From NCBI GenBank assembly GCA_012719125.1, contig JAAYAY010000411.1:1-35334 (forward strand): 35,334 nt of DNA, read 5' to 3'. The translations under genes were made by a program, and so were the position numbers. A model generated the notes under the pieces. That model was not told the DNA's origin, searched no databases, and saw nothing but the letters and a program-made list of their open reading frames with translations. Below, piece by piece: positions 7,319 to 15,178 of the stretch (positions within the stretch are counted from its first letter, which is position 1; every line of letters starts with the position of its first letter). This stretch comes from Planctomycetaceae bacterium (GTDB lineage: Bacteria > Planctomycetota > Planctomycetia > Pirellulales > Thermoguttaceae).

Positions 7319-7690
7319 ATGAACATCCACACCGCTTTCCCGAGCCACTACATCAAAGCCGACCTGCTCAAGCCCAACCAGGAGCTGACGCTCAAGGTTC
7401 GCGACGTGAAGCTCGAAGAGGTCGACGAAGGCGTAAGCAAGCCAGTTCTGTACTTCGAGGGCAAGCGCGCCGGCCTCGTCCTGAACCGAATCAACAGCAA
7501 CACGCTCGCGGACGTGTGGGGCGCCGAGACGGACGACTGGATCGGCAAGGAGATCATCCTCTTCCGGTCGATGACCGAGTACCAAGGCCGCCGGGTTGCT
7601 TGCTTGCGCCTCCGGCATCCCGAGCCACCACAGCCCGAGCCGACCAACGATCCAGGCGAACCCCAACCTGGCGACGAAATCCCTTTTTGA
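7319..7690 (+). CDS. Conserved phage-type small protein, possibly OB-like
   Basis: The start is ATG 7319; the frame is open further upstream but overlaps the previous gene. The 123-residue product reads MNIHTAFPSHYIKADLLKPN, then ELTLKVRDVKLEEVDEG, KPVLYFEGKRAGLVLNRIN, SNTLADVWGAETDDWIGKEI and a proline/acid tail ending GDEIPF. This pattern (FPS-YIKA, KPVLYF-GK, LVLN, TDDWIGK) is a recurrent phage and prophage family in my recollection, with a beta-rich core and an acidic tail like single-stranded-DNA-binding proteins. Biochemical function is unknown. The position next to replication genes fits nucleic-acid work. Confidence 0.7.
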   Translation: MNIHTAFPSHYIKADLLKPNQELTLKVRDVKLEEVDEGVSKPVLYFEGKRAGLVLNRINSNTLADVWGAETDDWIGKEIILFRSMTEYQGRRVACLRLRHPEPPQPEPTNDPGEPQPGDEIPF

Positions 7691-7711
7691 CCCTTCCTGC
7701 GCGATTACCCC

Positions 7712-7957
7712 ATGCCCGAATGGTCTACGCTACTGAAACTCGACCGAGTCGATGGCCCGGAATGCCCCGCTTGCGGAAGCAACCGCGCCGAAGAACTTCC
7801 TGGGGGAACCTGGTGGAAAGTACAGAGCGACGGCCCCACGTGGCCCGAAGGAACTGCCATCCGGACCGCGAAACGGTTCCGATGCGGCCATTGTGGAAGG
7901 GCGTTTACCGTAACCGAAGACAACGCGACCGAACCAGAAATCGACACACGAACATGA
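7712..7957 (+). CDS. Small zinc-ribbon protein
   Basis: An 81-residue protein with two CxxC knuckles: CPACGSN near residue 18 and CGHCGRAFTV near residue 58, the classic zinc ribbon. An acidic tail follows. Its stop overlaps the ATG of the next gene (7954), suggesting coupled translation with the zincin-like protein. No enzyme motif is visible. It may be a nucleic-acid or protein adaptor. Confidence 0.7.
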   Translation: MPEWSTLLKLDRVDGPECPACGSNRAEELPGGTWWKVQSDGPTWPEGTAIRTAKRFRCGHCGRAFTVTEDNATEPEIDTRT

Positions 7958-9222
7958 CCGCCACGCCCACCGAAAAAGCCAGATACTGCGAATGGTTCTT
8001 GCGCGAAGCCCTTCCCAGGATCGACCCGACCGTGACCGATCGAGTGATGGTCTTTGATGCCGGAGTGCTACCAGACTGGAGCAATCACCAAAACATGCCG
8101 GCCGGTTTCACAAGTCTGAAGCTGCCGTACGAACTTCGGAATGCAATCGAAAGCCGCGGTCTTCGACCGGAGTCGACCGACTTCATCACCATCCTTGACG
8201 GGAAACAGATCAGTAGTGAGCTACACGCCGAAGCGATCGGCCTGCACGAACTAGCCCACCATATCGTTGAACGTGACTTGGCTCGCCGGCTTTTCTCGGT
8301 TCTAGAAACGGAGTTTCTTCTGGGGAAAGCCAGCGAAGCCGCATACCTAGCCAACCGAGTTTTGGAGGAAATGAACGACGAGGGGACGCTGCCTTGGGAG
8401 CACCATGGAGAGGATTTCATCCGAATCGCCTCCCACATCGTCCAGCGCGCCCGATCCCGCTTCGGTTGGTTGTTGACCATTGACGACGTGATTCAACCCC
8501 ACAGCTACCTCTTGGAACGAGCCTCGACCTATCGCGACCATTTGGGGAGCGAGCCTGACGACCTGGCCCATCTGCCTTTGGCCAGAGTTCTTCACGTCCC
8601 AGCCCCCGAGTCATTTCGCCAATTCGCCGAAAGAGACCTTGCCGACGCCACCACGCAGTGGCAATTTCTAACCACCCCACTTTCAACGGAGTACGCCATG
8701 TCTTTGCTCGACCAATTCCGCTCGAGACGTGAAACCAAAAAATCCGACCGATGGAGCGAATACGCCGCCATCCTGGCCCGGAACAAAAAACCGAAAGCCG
8801 GCGACGCCGATCGACTCGCTGACCTCGTTGCAGCCCTGGAAATCAACCCGTCCGCGGTCGAAGTTCATCTTGCAATTCTATCTGAAGCTTCGGCATTAAC
8901 TGCCAGACTCGAAAAGCTCAAAGCCCTGCAAGCCGAGGATCTCCGACTTGAGGAGGATCGCCAGACCTTATCCGACGCTTTCCTCCCGGTTTTGCGAGAG
9001 TATCAGAAAAACATAAACGCGATCGATAAGCAACGAGAGCCGATTCGCCATCAGCTCGCCACGCTGCCGGGCGAAACGGAGACGCTGGACGCTATGCAAA
9101 AGAGGTTTGCGAAGCTTCTCCGCACCGAACCCGGCCCATGTGCCGCCAACCAAGGGATTACCAGGGAAATCCGAAACATGATGAACGCAATGGGGCTTAC
9201 AGAGGACGATATAACGCCCTAG
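7954..9222 (+). CDS. SprT-like zincin metallopeptidase with coiled-coil tail
   Basis: The start is ATG 7954, overlapping the previous stop; the open frame runs further upstream but that part is a shadow. The 422-residue product has HELAH at residues 98-102 and HGEDF at 151-155. HExxH followed about 50 residues later by HGxxF is the zinc-binding signature of SprT/Spartan-like and related zincins, so H98, H102 and H151 are likely ligands and E99 the catalytic base. Residues about 320-395 are rich in Leu, Lys and Glu and look like a coiled coil. No signal peptide was seen, so it probably acts in the cytoplasm. SprT-like enzymes often act on DNA-bound proteins; a role in phage-type DNA metabolism or anti-host activity is inference. 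Confidence 0.65.
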   Translation: MTATPTEKARYCEWFLREALPRIDPTVTDRVMVFDAGVLPDWSNHQNMPAGFTSLKLPYELRNAIESRGLRPESTDFITILDGKQISSELHAEAIGLHELAHHIVERDLARRLFSVLETEFLLGKASEAAYLANRVLEEMNDEGTLPWEHHGEDFIRIASHIVQRARSRFGWLLTIDDVIQPHSYLLERASTYRDHLGSEPDDLAHLPLARVLHVPAPESFRQFAERDLADATTQWQFLTTPLSTEYAMSLLDQFRSRRETKKSDRWSEYAAILARNKKPKAGDADRLADLVAALEINPSAVEVHLAILSEASALTARLEKLKALQAEDLRLEEDRQTLSDAFLPVLREYQKNINAIDKQREPIRHQLATLPGETETLDAMQKRFAKLLRTEPGPCAANQGITREIRNMMNAMGLTEDDITP

Positions 9223-9285
9223 CCAGCCATCCCACCAAGCGAGCCCCTTTCAAGAAACCACAATTCCACCCGACGAGTACAAGAC

Positions 9286-9999
9286 ATGTCACGATTTGTC
9301 AAATTCAATTCAGTCCGATTTGCAGAAGGCTACGAAAGCGGGGGACCGGTTGAGGTCGTTTTCATTCGAGGCGAAGGAGAGCGCGGCACGCTTTTCCGGG
9401 AAGCGATCGAAATGTCCGTTCCCACCTTGCTTGATCGCGAAAAGGTTGAGGAGATCGTGCTCCGCGAATTTCGGAGACCCCTAGAACCGCACACCGCTCT
9501 AACAGGGTGGCCCGACTACGTCAGGAATGCGTACCGGGCCAACCGCCAAAACGACGGCCAGCCGCGACGCTGCAGCCCCACCGACGACGAACTTCGGAAG
9601 GTCATCGCCGACGAAATCGCCACCGATCCGACCGGCAAGAAGTATGTGACCCGCGGAAAGCCCGATCCTGGCCGAATCGCCAAGATGCTTCAAGAACGCC
9701 CGCTGATCCCAAATTTGTTACCGGCCGAAACCCTCGAGCGCCCGCAAACGCTCGATGATCTGGTCGCGGCCCTGGAGAACGAGAAGGTCGCGAAACTGGC
9801 CGCCGTTGGCTGGATCACCAGGGACGAGGCCTTGCGGATGGCTAACATCCGACTCGCCGGCCCTGATCCGAATTACCGCGCTGAAGTGCCGGGACCGTGT
9901 CGGCTGAGCGTGCTGTTTGGATCTGCCATCGTAGACGTGGAAGCTGATAAACTTACGCCGCTCGTTGCAGACATCACCGGAGTTGTCGTCGGATCGTGA
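9286..9999 (+). CDS. Hypothetical protein
   Basis: A 237-residue protein beginning MSRFVKFNSVRFAEGYESGG with a beta-rich N-terminus. A central helical part follows (DDELRKVIADEIATDPTGKK, then RIAKMLQERPL), and a beta-rich C-terminus ends DKLTPLVADITGVVVGS. No transmembrane segment, zinc cluster or catalytic motif stands out, and I do not recognise the family. It is co-directional with the rest of the element, and its stop precedes the next gene by 41 bases. Confidence 0.6.
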   Translation: MSRFVKFNSVRFAEGYESGGPVEVVFIRGEGERGTLFREAIEMSVPTLLDREKVEEIVLREFRRPLEPHTALTGWPDYVRNAYRANRQNDGQPRRCSPTDDELRKVIADEIATDPTGKKYVTRGKPDPGRIAKMLQERPLIPNLLPAETLERPQTLDDLVAALENEKVAKLAAVGWITRDEALRMANIRLAGPDPNYRAEVPGPCRLSVLFGSAIVDVEADKLTPLVADITGVVVGS

Positions 10000-10040
10000 C
10001 CGAGGCCGCCACCGTCGCCGCATCGACAGAAGGAAGATCC

Positions 10041-10385
10041 ATGGTACGCTTTGGGATTCAACGCCCGACCATCCACATCAAGAGGATTCGACGCCGACCT
10101 AGTGTGGCCCAGGATCCGGCCTTCACAGTCCATTTCGACAACGGCCACGTGGTCGAGACTAACTTCCGATTCCTTCACGATCAGAACGCATTGCGAAGTT
10201 GGATTGCACGGACGTTGGCTTCCGACCTCCACCCCGGGCCAATGAGCCAAGCCCAATGGGTTCGGTATGTTGACAGACTCATAACCGCCACCGAACGGAA
10301 CCGCCGCGAGCTCTCCGCCCGTCGGCTTTTCGGTACCATAGCCGCATCAATTCGCCAACTGTTCATCCCTAAAAGTTTGCACTAA
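10041..10385 (+). CDS. Small basic hypothetical protein
   Basis: The preferred start is ATG 10041, six bases after AAGGAAG. A GTG at 9996 overlapping the previous stop would add 15 residues. The 114-residue product starts MVRFGIQRPTIHIKRIRRRP and is arginine-rich. It has a short beta-like stretch (FTVHFDNGHVVETNFRF) and C-terminal helices with several RR pairs. High charge suggests nucleic-acid contact, but no family is recognised. Confidence 0.55.
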   Translation: MVRFGIQRPTIHIKRIRRRPSVAQDPAFTVHFDNGHVVETNFRFLHDQNALRSWIARTLASDLHPGPMSQAQWVRYVDRLITATERNRRELSARRLFGTIAASIRQLFIPKSLH

Positions 10386-10394
10386 GGACACCCT

Positions 10395-10658
10395 ATGAAA
10401 CTTGGAACCAGAGTACGCGATTCGATCACCGGATTGGAGGGAGTAGCGATCGCTCGCACGGAATGGCTCTACGGCTGCGTTCGGATCGGGGTTCAACCGA
10501 CCGAACTCAGAGACGGAAAACCCGCTGAACAAGTGTGGTTCGATGAAGCACAGCTTGAACCGATCGCGTTTCAAGAGCCGCCGCCTCAATCGCCGTCGGG
10601 AACAACTGGTGGACCGCGTCGCGAGCCAAAGGCCGCCAGGCCTGCCGACTTCGGTTAG
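10395..10658 (+). CDS. Conserved small phage protein
   Basis: An 87-residue protein beginning MKLGTRVRDSITGLEGVAIA, then RTEWLYGCVRIGVQP and VWFDEAQLEPI. The pattern LGTRVRDxxTGxEGxAxxRxExLxGCxR is a widespread small phage protein of unknown function, apparently an SH3-like beta barrel. The C-terminal 25 residues are proline-rich and less conserved-looking. It is the last gene before a hairpin and T-tract region that separates the early from the later genes. Confidence 0.65.
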   Translation: MKLGTRVRDSITGLEGVAIARTEWLYGCVRIGVQPTELRDGKPAEQVWFDEAQLEPIAFQEPPPQSPSGTTGGPRREPKAARPADFG

Positions 10659-10674
10659 ATCGCCCCCACCCCCC

Positions 10675-10785
10675 CCTCCGGGTCCTACCCCAGGGGCCCG
10701 GGGTGGAGGCACCGTGCCCCCCCGCTCGCCGTTTTTTTTCGCACGACACTTTTTTCGATGTCCGTCCGTCCGCCTGACTTTTTTT
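10675..10785 (+). terminator. GC-rich hairpin followed by three T-tracts
   Basis: CCTCC (10675-10679) pairs with GGAGG (10705-10709), and ACCCC (10687-10691) with GGGGT (10700-10704). Runs of T lie at 10732-10739 (eight), 10750-10755 (six) and 10779-10785 (seven), each followed by CG. The hairpin is about 20 bases from the first T-run, so it is not a textbook intrinsic terminator. It may still divide transcription between the early module and the later genes, or be a curved-DNA/promoter region. Confidence 0.4.
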
Positions 10786-10795
10786 CGAGGATCGC

Positions 10796-11236
10796 ATGGC
10801 CACCCAGAAACACCTCGCCGACTACCTGGGGCTGTCCGATCGCCAGGTCCGCCGGCACATCGCCGCCGGAATGCCGGCCAACCCGGAACAAGCCGACGCC
10901 TGGTATCGCTCAAACGTCTGCCATGCCAGGCCCACGGCAACCCTGATCGACCCGGAATCACTCGCCGCCTTTTTCGATGAATTGGCCGCCGTGGTCAAAG
11001 ACGCCGCCTACCACTTCATTCCCGATCGGACGCCGGAAACCCTGGTCGATGCCCTGATCGGCGACGTTCTGCTCTACAGCCGAGACTTCGCACGCGAGGC
11101 CGGCGTCCCCTTCCGGCCCGATGTCGAACAGGAAATACAAGCACGCTTCGGCCTTTCTCACGCCGAGAAAGCGCAAGCTGACGCCCGAGCCGCCCAACGT
11201 TGGCGCACCCGAGCCGAACGAAACCCCTTGACCTAG
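10796..11236 (+). CDS. Nu1-like HTH protein, terminase-small-subunit type
   Basis: A 146-residue protein with an N-terminal HTH (MATQKHLADYLGLSDRQVRR, then HIAAGMP) followed by ADAWYRSNV, the arrangement of Nu1-type small terminase subunits and related regulators. The rest is helical and ends in a coil rich in Ala, Arg and Glu. In a packaging phage a large terminase would follow. None is found here, so it may be an orphan, a regulator, or a factor that redirects another phage's packaging. The next gene begins 20 bases downstream. Confidence 0.6.
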   Translation: MATQKHLADYLGLSDRQVRRHIAAGMPANPEQADAWYRSNVCHARPTATLIDPESLAAFFDELAAVVKDAAYHFIPDRTPETLVDALIGDVLLYSRDFAREAGVPFRPDVEQEIQARFGLSHAEKAQADARAAQRWRTRAERNPLT

Positions 11237-11255
11237 CTTTGAAAGGAACAACCCC

Positions 11256-13565
11256 ATGGCAAAATCAACGATCATTGCCGAATTGACGGCCGACGAGGCC
11301 AAACTCATCCAGGGCTACCAGCGAGCCATGAAGGAAAACGCGCGATTCAAGGAGGAACTGCGCGACCTCTCGCGGACCGGCCGACAATCCCTGGACTGGT
11401 TCGGAGGGTTCGAGAAGGCCGCCGCCAAGGCCTTCTCGCCGGCCGGCCTTGCCAGCTTCGCCACAGGTCTGGCTGGAGCCGCTGGGGGCCTCTCCGTTGC
11501 TTCGGCCCTCCAACGTGTTGTCGGCTTGGCCGGAGAGGCCCGAACCGAATTCCAGACGATGGCCGACGAACTCAAGGGCACCTACGAGGTGTCCAAGTCG
11601 CTCTGGACCCTGTCGGCCAACGCCGAGGATTACGCGCAACTGTCGGCCTCCCAACGCCTGGCCATGGCCAAGGAAGGAATCGACCGCGCCAAGGCCGGGC
11701 AACTTCTCTTCAACCTGAAGTCCCTGGGGAAAGAAGAGGCCCTGCCGGTCATCACCAAGGCCGCCCGATTCATGGACCCCGAGACGGCCGCCAAATACTA
11801 CACCACGGCCGCCTCCGACCTGGCCTACGGGGAAAAGGCCGGCACGCCCCAGCAAGTCCTTTCCGGCCTCCTATCCGGGGCCGAATTCTCCAAGATGAAC
11901 CCCGACCAGACGGCCGACTGGGTTCTCCGCGTCGCGCCGGCCCTGGCCGCCTTCGACACCAGCCAGGCCGAAATGCTGGCCGTCGGCGCCTCCATCTCCG
12001 AATCGGCCGTCGACGCGTCGGCCCTGGCCACCGCCATGAAGGCCGGTTACAAGGATCTCGCCAAGTGGAAGGCCGAAGCCATCGAGGCCTCCAAGATCAT
12101 GGAGCCGGCCCCGGAGGCCCCGGAAAAGCCCAAGTATGAGCCGCCGGCCAAGCCGGACCGAATCTACACCAGCCCCGTGGCCGCGCAGAACGCCGACCTG
12201 GCCTATCAGGAACGCCTGGCCGCCTACGACCAACGCCACGCCGAAGACATGGCCGAGTACCGGATCAAGGAAACCGAATACCGGCAAGCCCTGGGCGAAT
12301 GGGAGCAAACCAATGCCGCCCGGAAACAGATTGCCGACGCCGCCAGCCAGGCCAAGGGCATGGTCGAAGTCTTCCAGACCATGAAATCGGCCGATCCGGC
12401 CGGCTACCAGCAAAACCGGCTGCGGAGCGTCGAATTCAACGCCTTCGCCGCCGCCTTCGAAAAGGGCCTACCCAAGGCCATCGAACTGGAACCCAAGATC
12501 CAGGCCGAGATCGACGCCGCCCGACTTTTCGAGACCAAAGCCGACGCCAGGCCCCGCCAACTGAACGAGCAACAACAACTCCTGGTCGCTGAAGAACAAC
12601 TCCGCCTGTCCGGAGAAGCCCGAGCCGAAGAGGAAACCCGACTGCGCACCGTGGTCGCACAGAACAAGATGCTGGCAAACTTTACCGGAGTCAGCCCCAC
12701 CGCTACCAAGGCCTGGGAGCAACTCCTGGACAAAGGCGCCACGCTGGCCGGGACCCAGGCCGCCACCCGGGAAGCCACCGACGCCTTGGTCGACACCCTC
12801 TATGCTCGCCGACCGGACATCTTCCAGGAACACCTGGCCCCCATGGTTCCCGTGAAAAGCCGGCCGCTTCCTACGGCCCCGGGTGGACGCAGCGTCTACA
12901 TCGACGATCCCCAACTGCCGGCCGAAATTACGCCGCAACTGACGGCCGGAATCACCGCCGCCATGGATGCCCTGACCGAGGGAAACGTCGAAGCCCGACG
13001 CCAAGCCGACATTGCCGAAGCCCGGGCCATGTACCCGACCGGCCCCGCGGCCGCCATGATGGTCCCGGCCATGCCGAGCCAGCCGACGACCGGCCCCGCG
13101 GCCGCCATGATGGTCCCGGCCATGCCGAGCCAGCCGACGACCGAGCCCCAGCCCGCCATGATGGTCCCGGCCATGCCGAGCCAGCCGACGACCGAGCCCG
13201 CGGCCGCCATGATGGTCCCGGCCGTGCCGAGCCAGCCGACGACCGAGCCCGCGGCCGCCATGATGGTCCCGGCCGTGCCTGCCCAGCCGCCGACCAGCCC
13301 CGCGGCCGCCATGATGGCCCCGTCGGCCGCGGATCGCCAAGCCGCCAGCTACGCCCCGGCCTCAAGTCCAGACCGCCCGGCCGGCGGCGGAACCATCCCG
13401 ACCGTTATCGTCACACCGACCCCCGCGCCGGACAGCCCGGCCGTGATAGCCGGCCTGCAGAATGTGGTCGCCGAACTCCGACACCTCCGCGACGACATGG
13501 CCATCCCCAGGACCTACTTCGGTAGCCAGATCCAGCAACCCCTCGCCCCGCCGGAGACCAAGTGA
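11256..13565 (+). CDS. Tape-measure-like protein with repeat-rich tail
   Basis: A 769-residue protein, the largest of the element. The N-terminus (MAKSTIIAELTADEAKLIQG followed by YQRAMKENARFKEELRDL) is typical of phage tape-measure proteins. Residues about 58-95 form a Gly/Ala-rich hydrophobic segment (LASFATGLAGAAGGLSVASA). Long helical, Gln/Ala/Glu-rich stretches follow (about 300-500). Residues about 595-690 are six copies of a 17-residue Ala/Met/Pro-rich unit, and the C-terminus is proline-rich with a final helix. Tape-measure proteins set tail length and span membranes, but here no other tail gene is recognised. It could instead be a structural or surface protein with only superficial similarity. 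Confidence 0.55.
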   Translation: MAKSTIIAELTADEAKLIQGYQRAMKENARFKEELRDLSRTGRQSLDWFGGFEKAAAKAFSPAGLASFATGLAGAAGGLSVASALQRVVGLAGEARTEFQTMADELKGTYEVSKSLWTLSANAEDYAQLSASQRLAMAKEGIDRAKAGQLLFNLKSLGKEEALPVITKAARFMDPETAAKYYTTAASDLAYGEKAGTPQQVLSGLLSGAEFSKMNPDQTADWVLRVAPALAAFDTSQAEMLAVGASISESAVDASALATAMKAGYKDLAKWKAEAIEASKIMEPAPEAPEKPKYEPPAKPDRIYTSPVAAQNADLAYQERLAAYDQRHAEDMAEYRIKETEYRQALGEWEQTNAARKQIADAASQAKGMVEVFQTMKSADPAGYQQNRLRSVEFNAFAAAFEKGLPKAIELEPKIQAEIDAARLFETKADARPRQLNEQQQLLVAEEQLRLSGEARAEEETRLRTVVAQNKMLANFTGVSPTATKAWEQLLDKGATLAGTQAATREATDALVDTLYARRPDIFQEHLAPMVPVKSRPLPTAPGGRSVYIDDPQLPAEITPQLTAGITAAMDALTEGNVEARRQADIAEARAMYPTGPAAAMMVPAMPSQPTTGPAAAMMVPAMPSQPTTEPQPAMMVPAMPSQPTTEPAAAMMVPAVPSQPTTEPAAAMMVPAVPAQPPTSPAAAMMAPSAADRQAASYAPASSPDRPAGGGTIPTVIVTPTPAPDSPAVIAGLQNVVAELRHLRDDMAIPRTYFGSQIQQPLAPPETK
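13038..13325 (+). repeat. 51-bp in-frame VNTR, about six copies
   Basis: Units begin at 13038, 13089, 13140, 13191, 13242 and 13293, exactly 51 bases apart. They encode variants of TGPAAAMMVPAMPSQPT. The first two are near identical, units three to five vary at a few codons, and the sixth is degenerate. Because 51 is a multiple of three, copy-number change would alter protein length without shifting frame. Confidence 0.9.
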
Positions 13566-13816
13566 TGGCCGATTCCCCCCAGTCCGTTCCAGACTGCCGG
13601 CTCTGCGCCCGCTGCCCGTTTCCGGCCGCTACCGTCGCCGCCGCGCGATTGGCCCGCCGGCTCGCCCAGGACGTTCAAAGTCTCGCCCTCCTGGTCATGA
13701 GCCCCGACCAAGCCCGAAAGGTCCAGGCAATCATCCAGGCCGACGCCGACCAAATCGAAAGGCTTATCCAGGACCTGCCGACGCCGGAGTACTTCGAGGG
13801 TGCCGACGATCCGTAG
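13565..13816 (+). CDS. Small protein with Cys pair and helical coil
   Basis: The start is ATG 13565, overlapping the preceding TGA; GTG 13562 is an alternative. The 83-residue product begins MADSPQSVPDCRLCARCPFP with CxxCxxC near the N-terminus, followed by long helices (ARLARRLAQDVQSLALLVM and KVQAIIQADADQIERLIQDL). The Cys cluster might bind a metal with partners. Coupling to the tape-measure-like gene suggests a joint role. No family is recognised. Confidence 0.6.
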   Translation: MADSPQSVPDCRLCARCPFPAATVAAARLARRLAQDVQSLALLVMSPDQARKVQAIIQADADQIERLIQDLPTPEYFEGADDP

Positions 13817-13911
13817 GGCGCCAAAAGAAAGGCCGCCGGCGGTGGTCACATCGCGCCGACGGCCCGGTACCGATTCTTGAGCCATCATAGCACCGAGGAT
13901 CGGAGACCGCC

Positions 13912-14301
13912 ATGCAGACGTTCGAGGTTGAGCCGGCCCAGGAACGATCAAGCTACCTTCGGGACGCCGCCTTCCGGGAAAAACATCTTGGCCCGGAGGC
14001 CCCCGACCGACGTGGAAGTCGCGAGCCGTCGCGATCGCAAATCCGGGCTATGTGCCGAGCAATCCGAAAAACCTGGACCCACATCGAACGCCGCGGCCGG
14101 AAGCACGGAGCCCCGGACCAATTGACGCGATCACAAATCAAAGCCCGGGACGCCGCCGCCCGGGCCGTTCTGGCAAGCAAGGCCCAACGCCAAGAAATCG
14201 GACCGCCGGACGCCATCGTGGGCGAGCGATCGAGCCCCGGGACGACTGCCGAGCCGTCCGACCGTTCCGACGGAATAGAGGCCACGCCAGGGCCGCTGTA
14301 A
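13912..14301 (+). CDS. Small charged hypothetical protein
   Basis: A 129-residue protein starting at ATG 13912, with GGAG about nine bases upstream. It begins MQTFEVEPAQERSSYLRDAA. The middle is strongly basic and helical (SQIRAMCRAIRKTWTHIERR, then SQIKARDAAARAVLASK) and the C-terminal 30 residues look disordered. No motif or family is recognised. Confidence 0.5.
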   Translation: MQTFEVEPAQERSSYLRDAAFREKHLGPEAPDRRGSREPSRSQIRAMCRAIRKTWTHIERRGRKHGAPDQLTRSQIKARDAAARAVLASKAQRQEIGPPDAIVGERSSPGTTAEPSDRSDGIEATPGPL

Positions 14302-14323
14302 ACCAATGAGAAAATGGGGAAGG

Positions 14324-14351
14324 TTGACACCGCCCCGAAACCTGATAGATT
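14324..14351 (+). promoter_or_regulatory. Sigma70-type promoter candidate
   Basis: TTGACA at 14324-14329 and TAGATT at 14346-14351 are separated by 16 bases. This is one of the best matches to a housekeeping promoter seen in the element. It lies at the end of the 13912-14301 gene, so a transcript starting near 14358 would cover the inverted-repeat leader and the genes from 14579 on. Confidence 0.5.
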
Positions 14352-14437
14352 GACCGCGGCCGGCGAGATTCTGACCATCGCCAGCCCGGGCATCGAAACC
14401 CGAAACCTTGAAGGTCTTACCATGTGCGCAAGAGCAA

Positions 14438-14550
14438 CAACACCCGCGGTTTGGCTTCTGGCTGAAGCTATGATCCGGCATTGGCCGGGGAGTGACGACC
14501 AGAGGGACGGCAACTTCAAGGGCCGTTTTCGAACCAGGCCGCGGGTGTTG
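14438..14550. repeat. Inverted repeat in the leader of the 14579 gene
   Basis: CAACACCCGCGG (14438-14449) recurs as its exact reverse complement at 14539-14550. Looser pairing continues outward (GCGC against GCGC) and inward (TTGG against CCAG). The 89-base loop contains no clear gene. As RNA this would fold a long-range stem just after the promoter candidate and end about 30 bases before the next start codon. A structured leader or a small RNA is possible. Confidence 0.4.
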
Positions 14551-14578
14551 ATGCGCGCCCCAAGAAAGGTGACATCCC

Positions 14579-15094
14579 ATGTCCACCGCTTCCACGCCTG
14601 AACAGGCCCCCGTTGTCGTTGTCGTCGTCGAACAGCCGGACGACTGGATCCCCGTTCATCCCCTCGACATGCCGCCGGGGATGCCCCGACCGATTCGAGG
14701 AATTGCCCTTCGAAGCATGACGCCGGCCGAACTCGAACAGTACAACGGCGAGATTATGACCGCCGGAGGCCGGCTCTGGGGCTACGCCCTCGAGTTTGCC
14801 GCCGATCAGCCTGCCCCCGAGGAACAAGCCGAGCCGATCGACGACCAGACCCAGGCCGACATCGAGCACATCGAGACCGTCTTGGAAAATGTGGCCGCCT
14901 GCGAATGTGAAGGGTTCTCGATGGCCTTCGACGACTACCCAGCCGCCGACATTGCGACCGAGATCGAGACGACGCTCGAGGCCGGCTTCTACGTTGCCCG
15001 GTTGACCATCGAGCAACGGATCCCGGTTGACGCAATGCCGGTCGTTCGCGCGAAGGCCGAGAGCGCCCGCCAGTTCGACCGGGCCGCCGGCTGA
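14579..15094 (+). CDS. Hypothetical acidic protein
   Basis: A 171-residue protein preceded by AAAGGTGA. It begins MSTASTPEQAPVVVVVVEQP with a run of six valines. It is rich in Asp and Glu, especially PAPEEQAEPIDDQTQADIEH, and has two cysteines (ACECEG). The C-terminal half looks alpha/beta and soluble. No membrane segment or catalytic motif was seen and no family is recognised. Phage tail-assembly chaperones have a similar size and acidity, but that comparison is weak. Confidence 0.6.
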   Translation: MSTASTPEQAPVVVVVVEQPDDWIPVHPLDMPPGMPRPIRGIALRSMTPAELEQYNGEIMTAGGRLWGYALEFAADQPAPEEQAEPIDDQTQADIEHIETVLENVAACECEGFSMAFDDYPAADIATEIETTLEAGFYVARLTIEQRIPVDAMPVVRAKAESARQFDRAAG

Positions 15095-15111
15095 TTTTCA
15101 AACCGACCTTT

Positions 15112-15157
15112 GCCCCCTGCCGTGGCCCGGACTGGAACCCGGGCCCGGCAGTGGGGC
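15112..15157 (+). terminator. Long GC hairpin before the four-CxxC gene
   Basis: About 18 base pairs form between 15112-15130 and 15139-15157, with one bulged T at 15123 and another at 15152. The 5' half (TTTGCCCCCTGCCGTGG...) recurs almost unchanged at 15397. The hairpin sits just after the stop of the previous gene and 20 bases before the next start. It could terminate, attenuate or protect transcripts. No T-run follows directly. Confidence 0.55.
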
Positions 15158-15178
15158 GTGTTCCCGAAAGGAAGCTCT

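Noticed and set aside
10675-10785. Textbook rho-independent terminator
   Set aside because: The T-run is about 20 bases from the stem, so I list it only as a terminator-like region with low confidence.
13038-13325. Possible CRISPR-like array
   Set aside because: The units are contiguous, in frame and without spacers. It is a coding VNTR.
12468-13340. 290-codon minus-strand ORF with Gly/Arg/His repeats
   Set aside because: The repeats are the complement of the 51-bp VNTR in the plus-strand gene. No independent evidence of coding.
14314-14601. 95-codon ORF over the promoter and inverted repeat
   Set aside because: It begins upstream of the promoter candidate's -35 region, overlaps the next gene's start and has no protein-like features.
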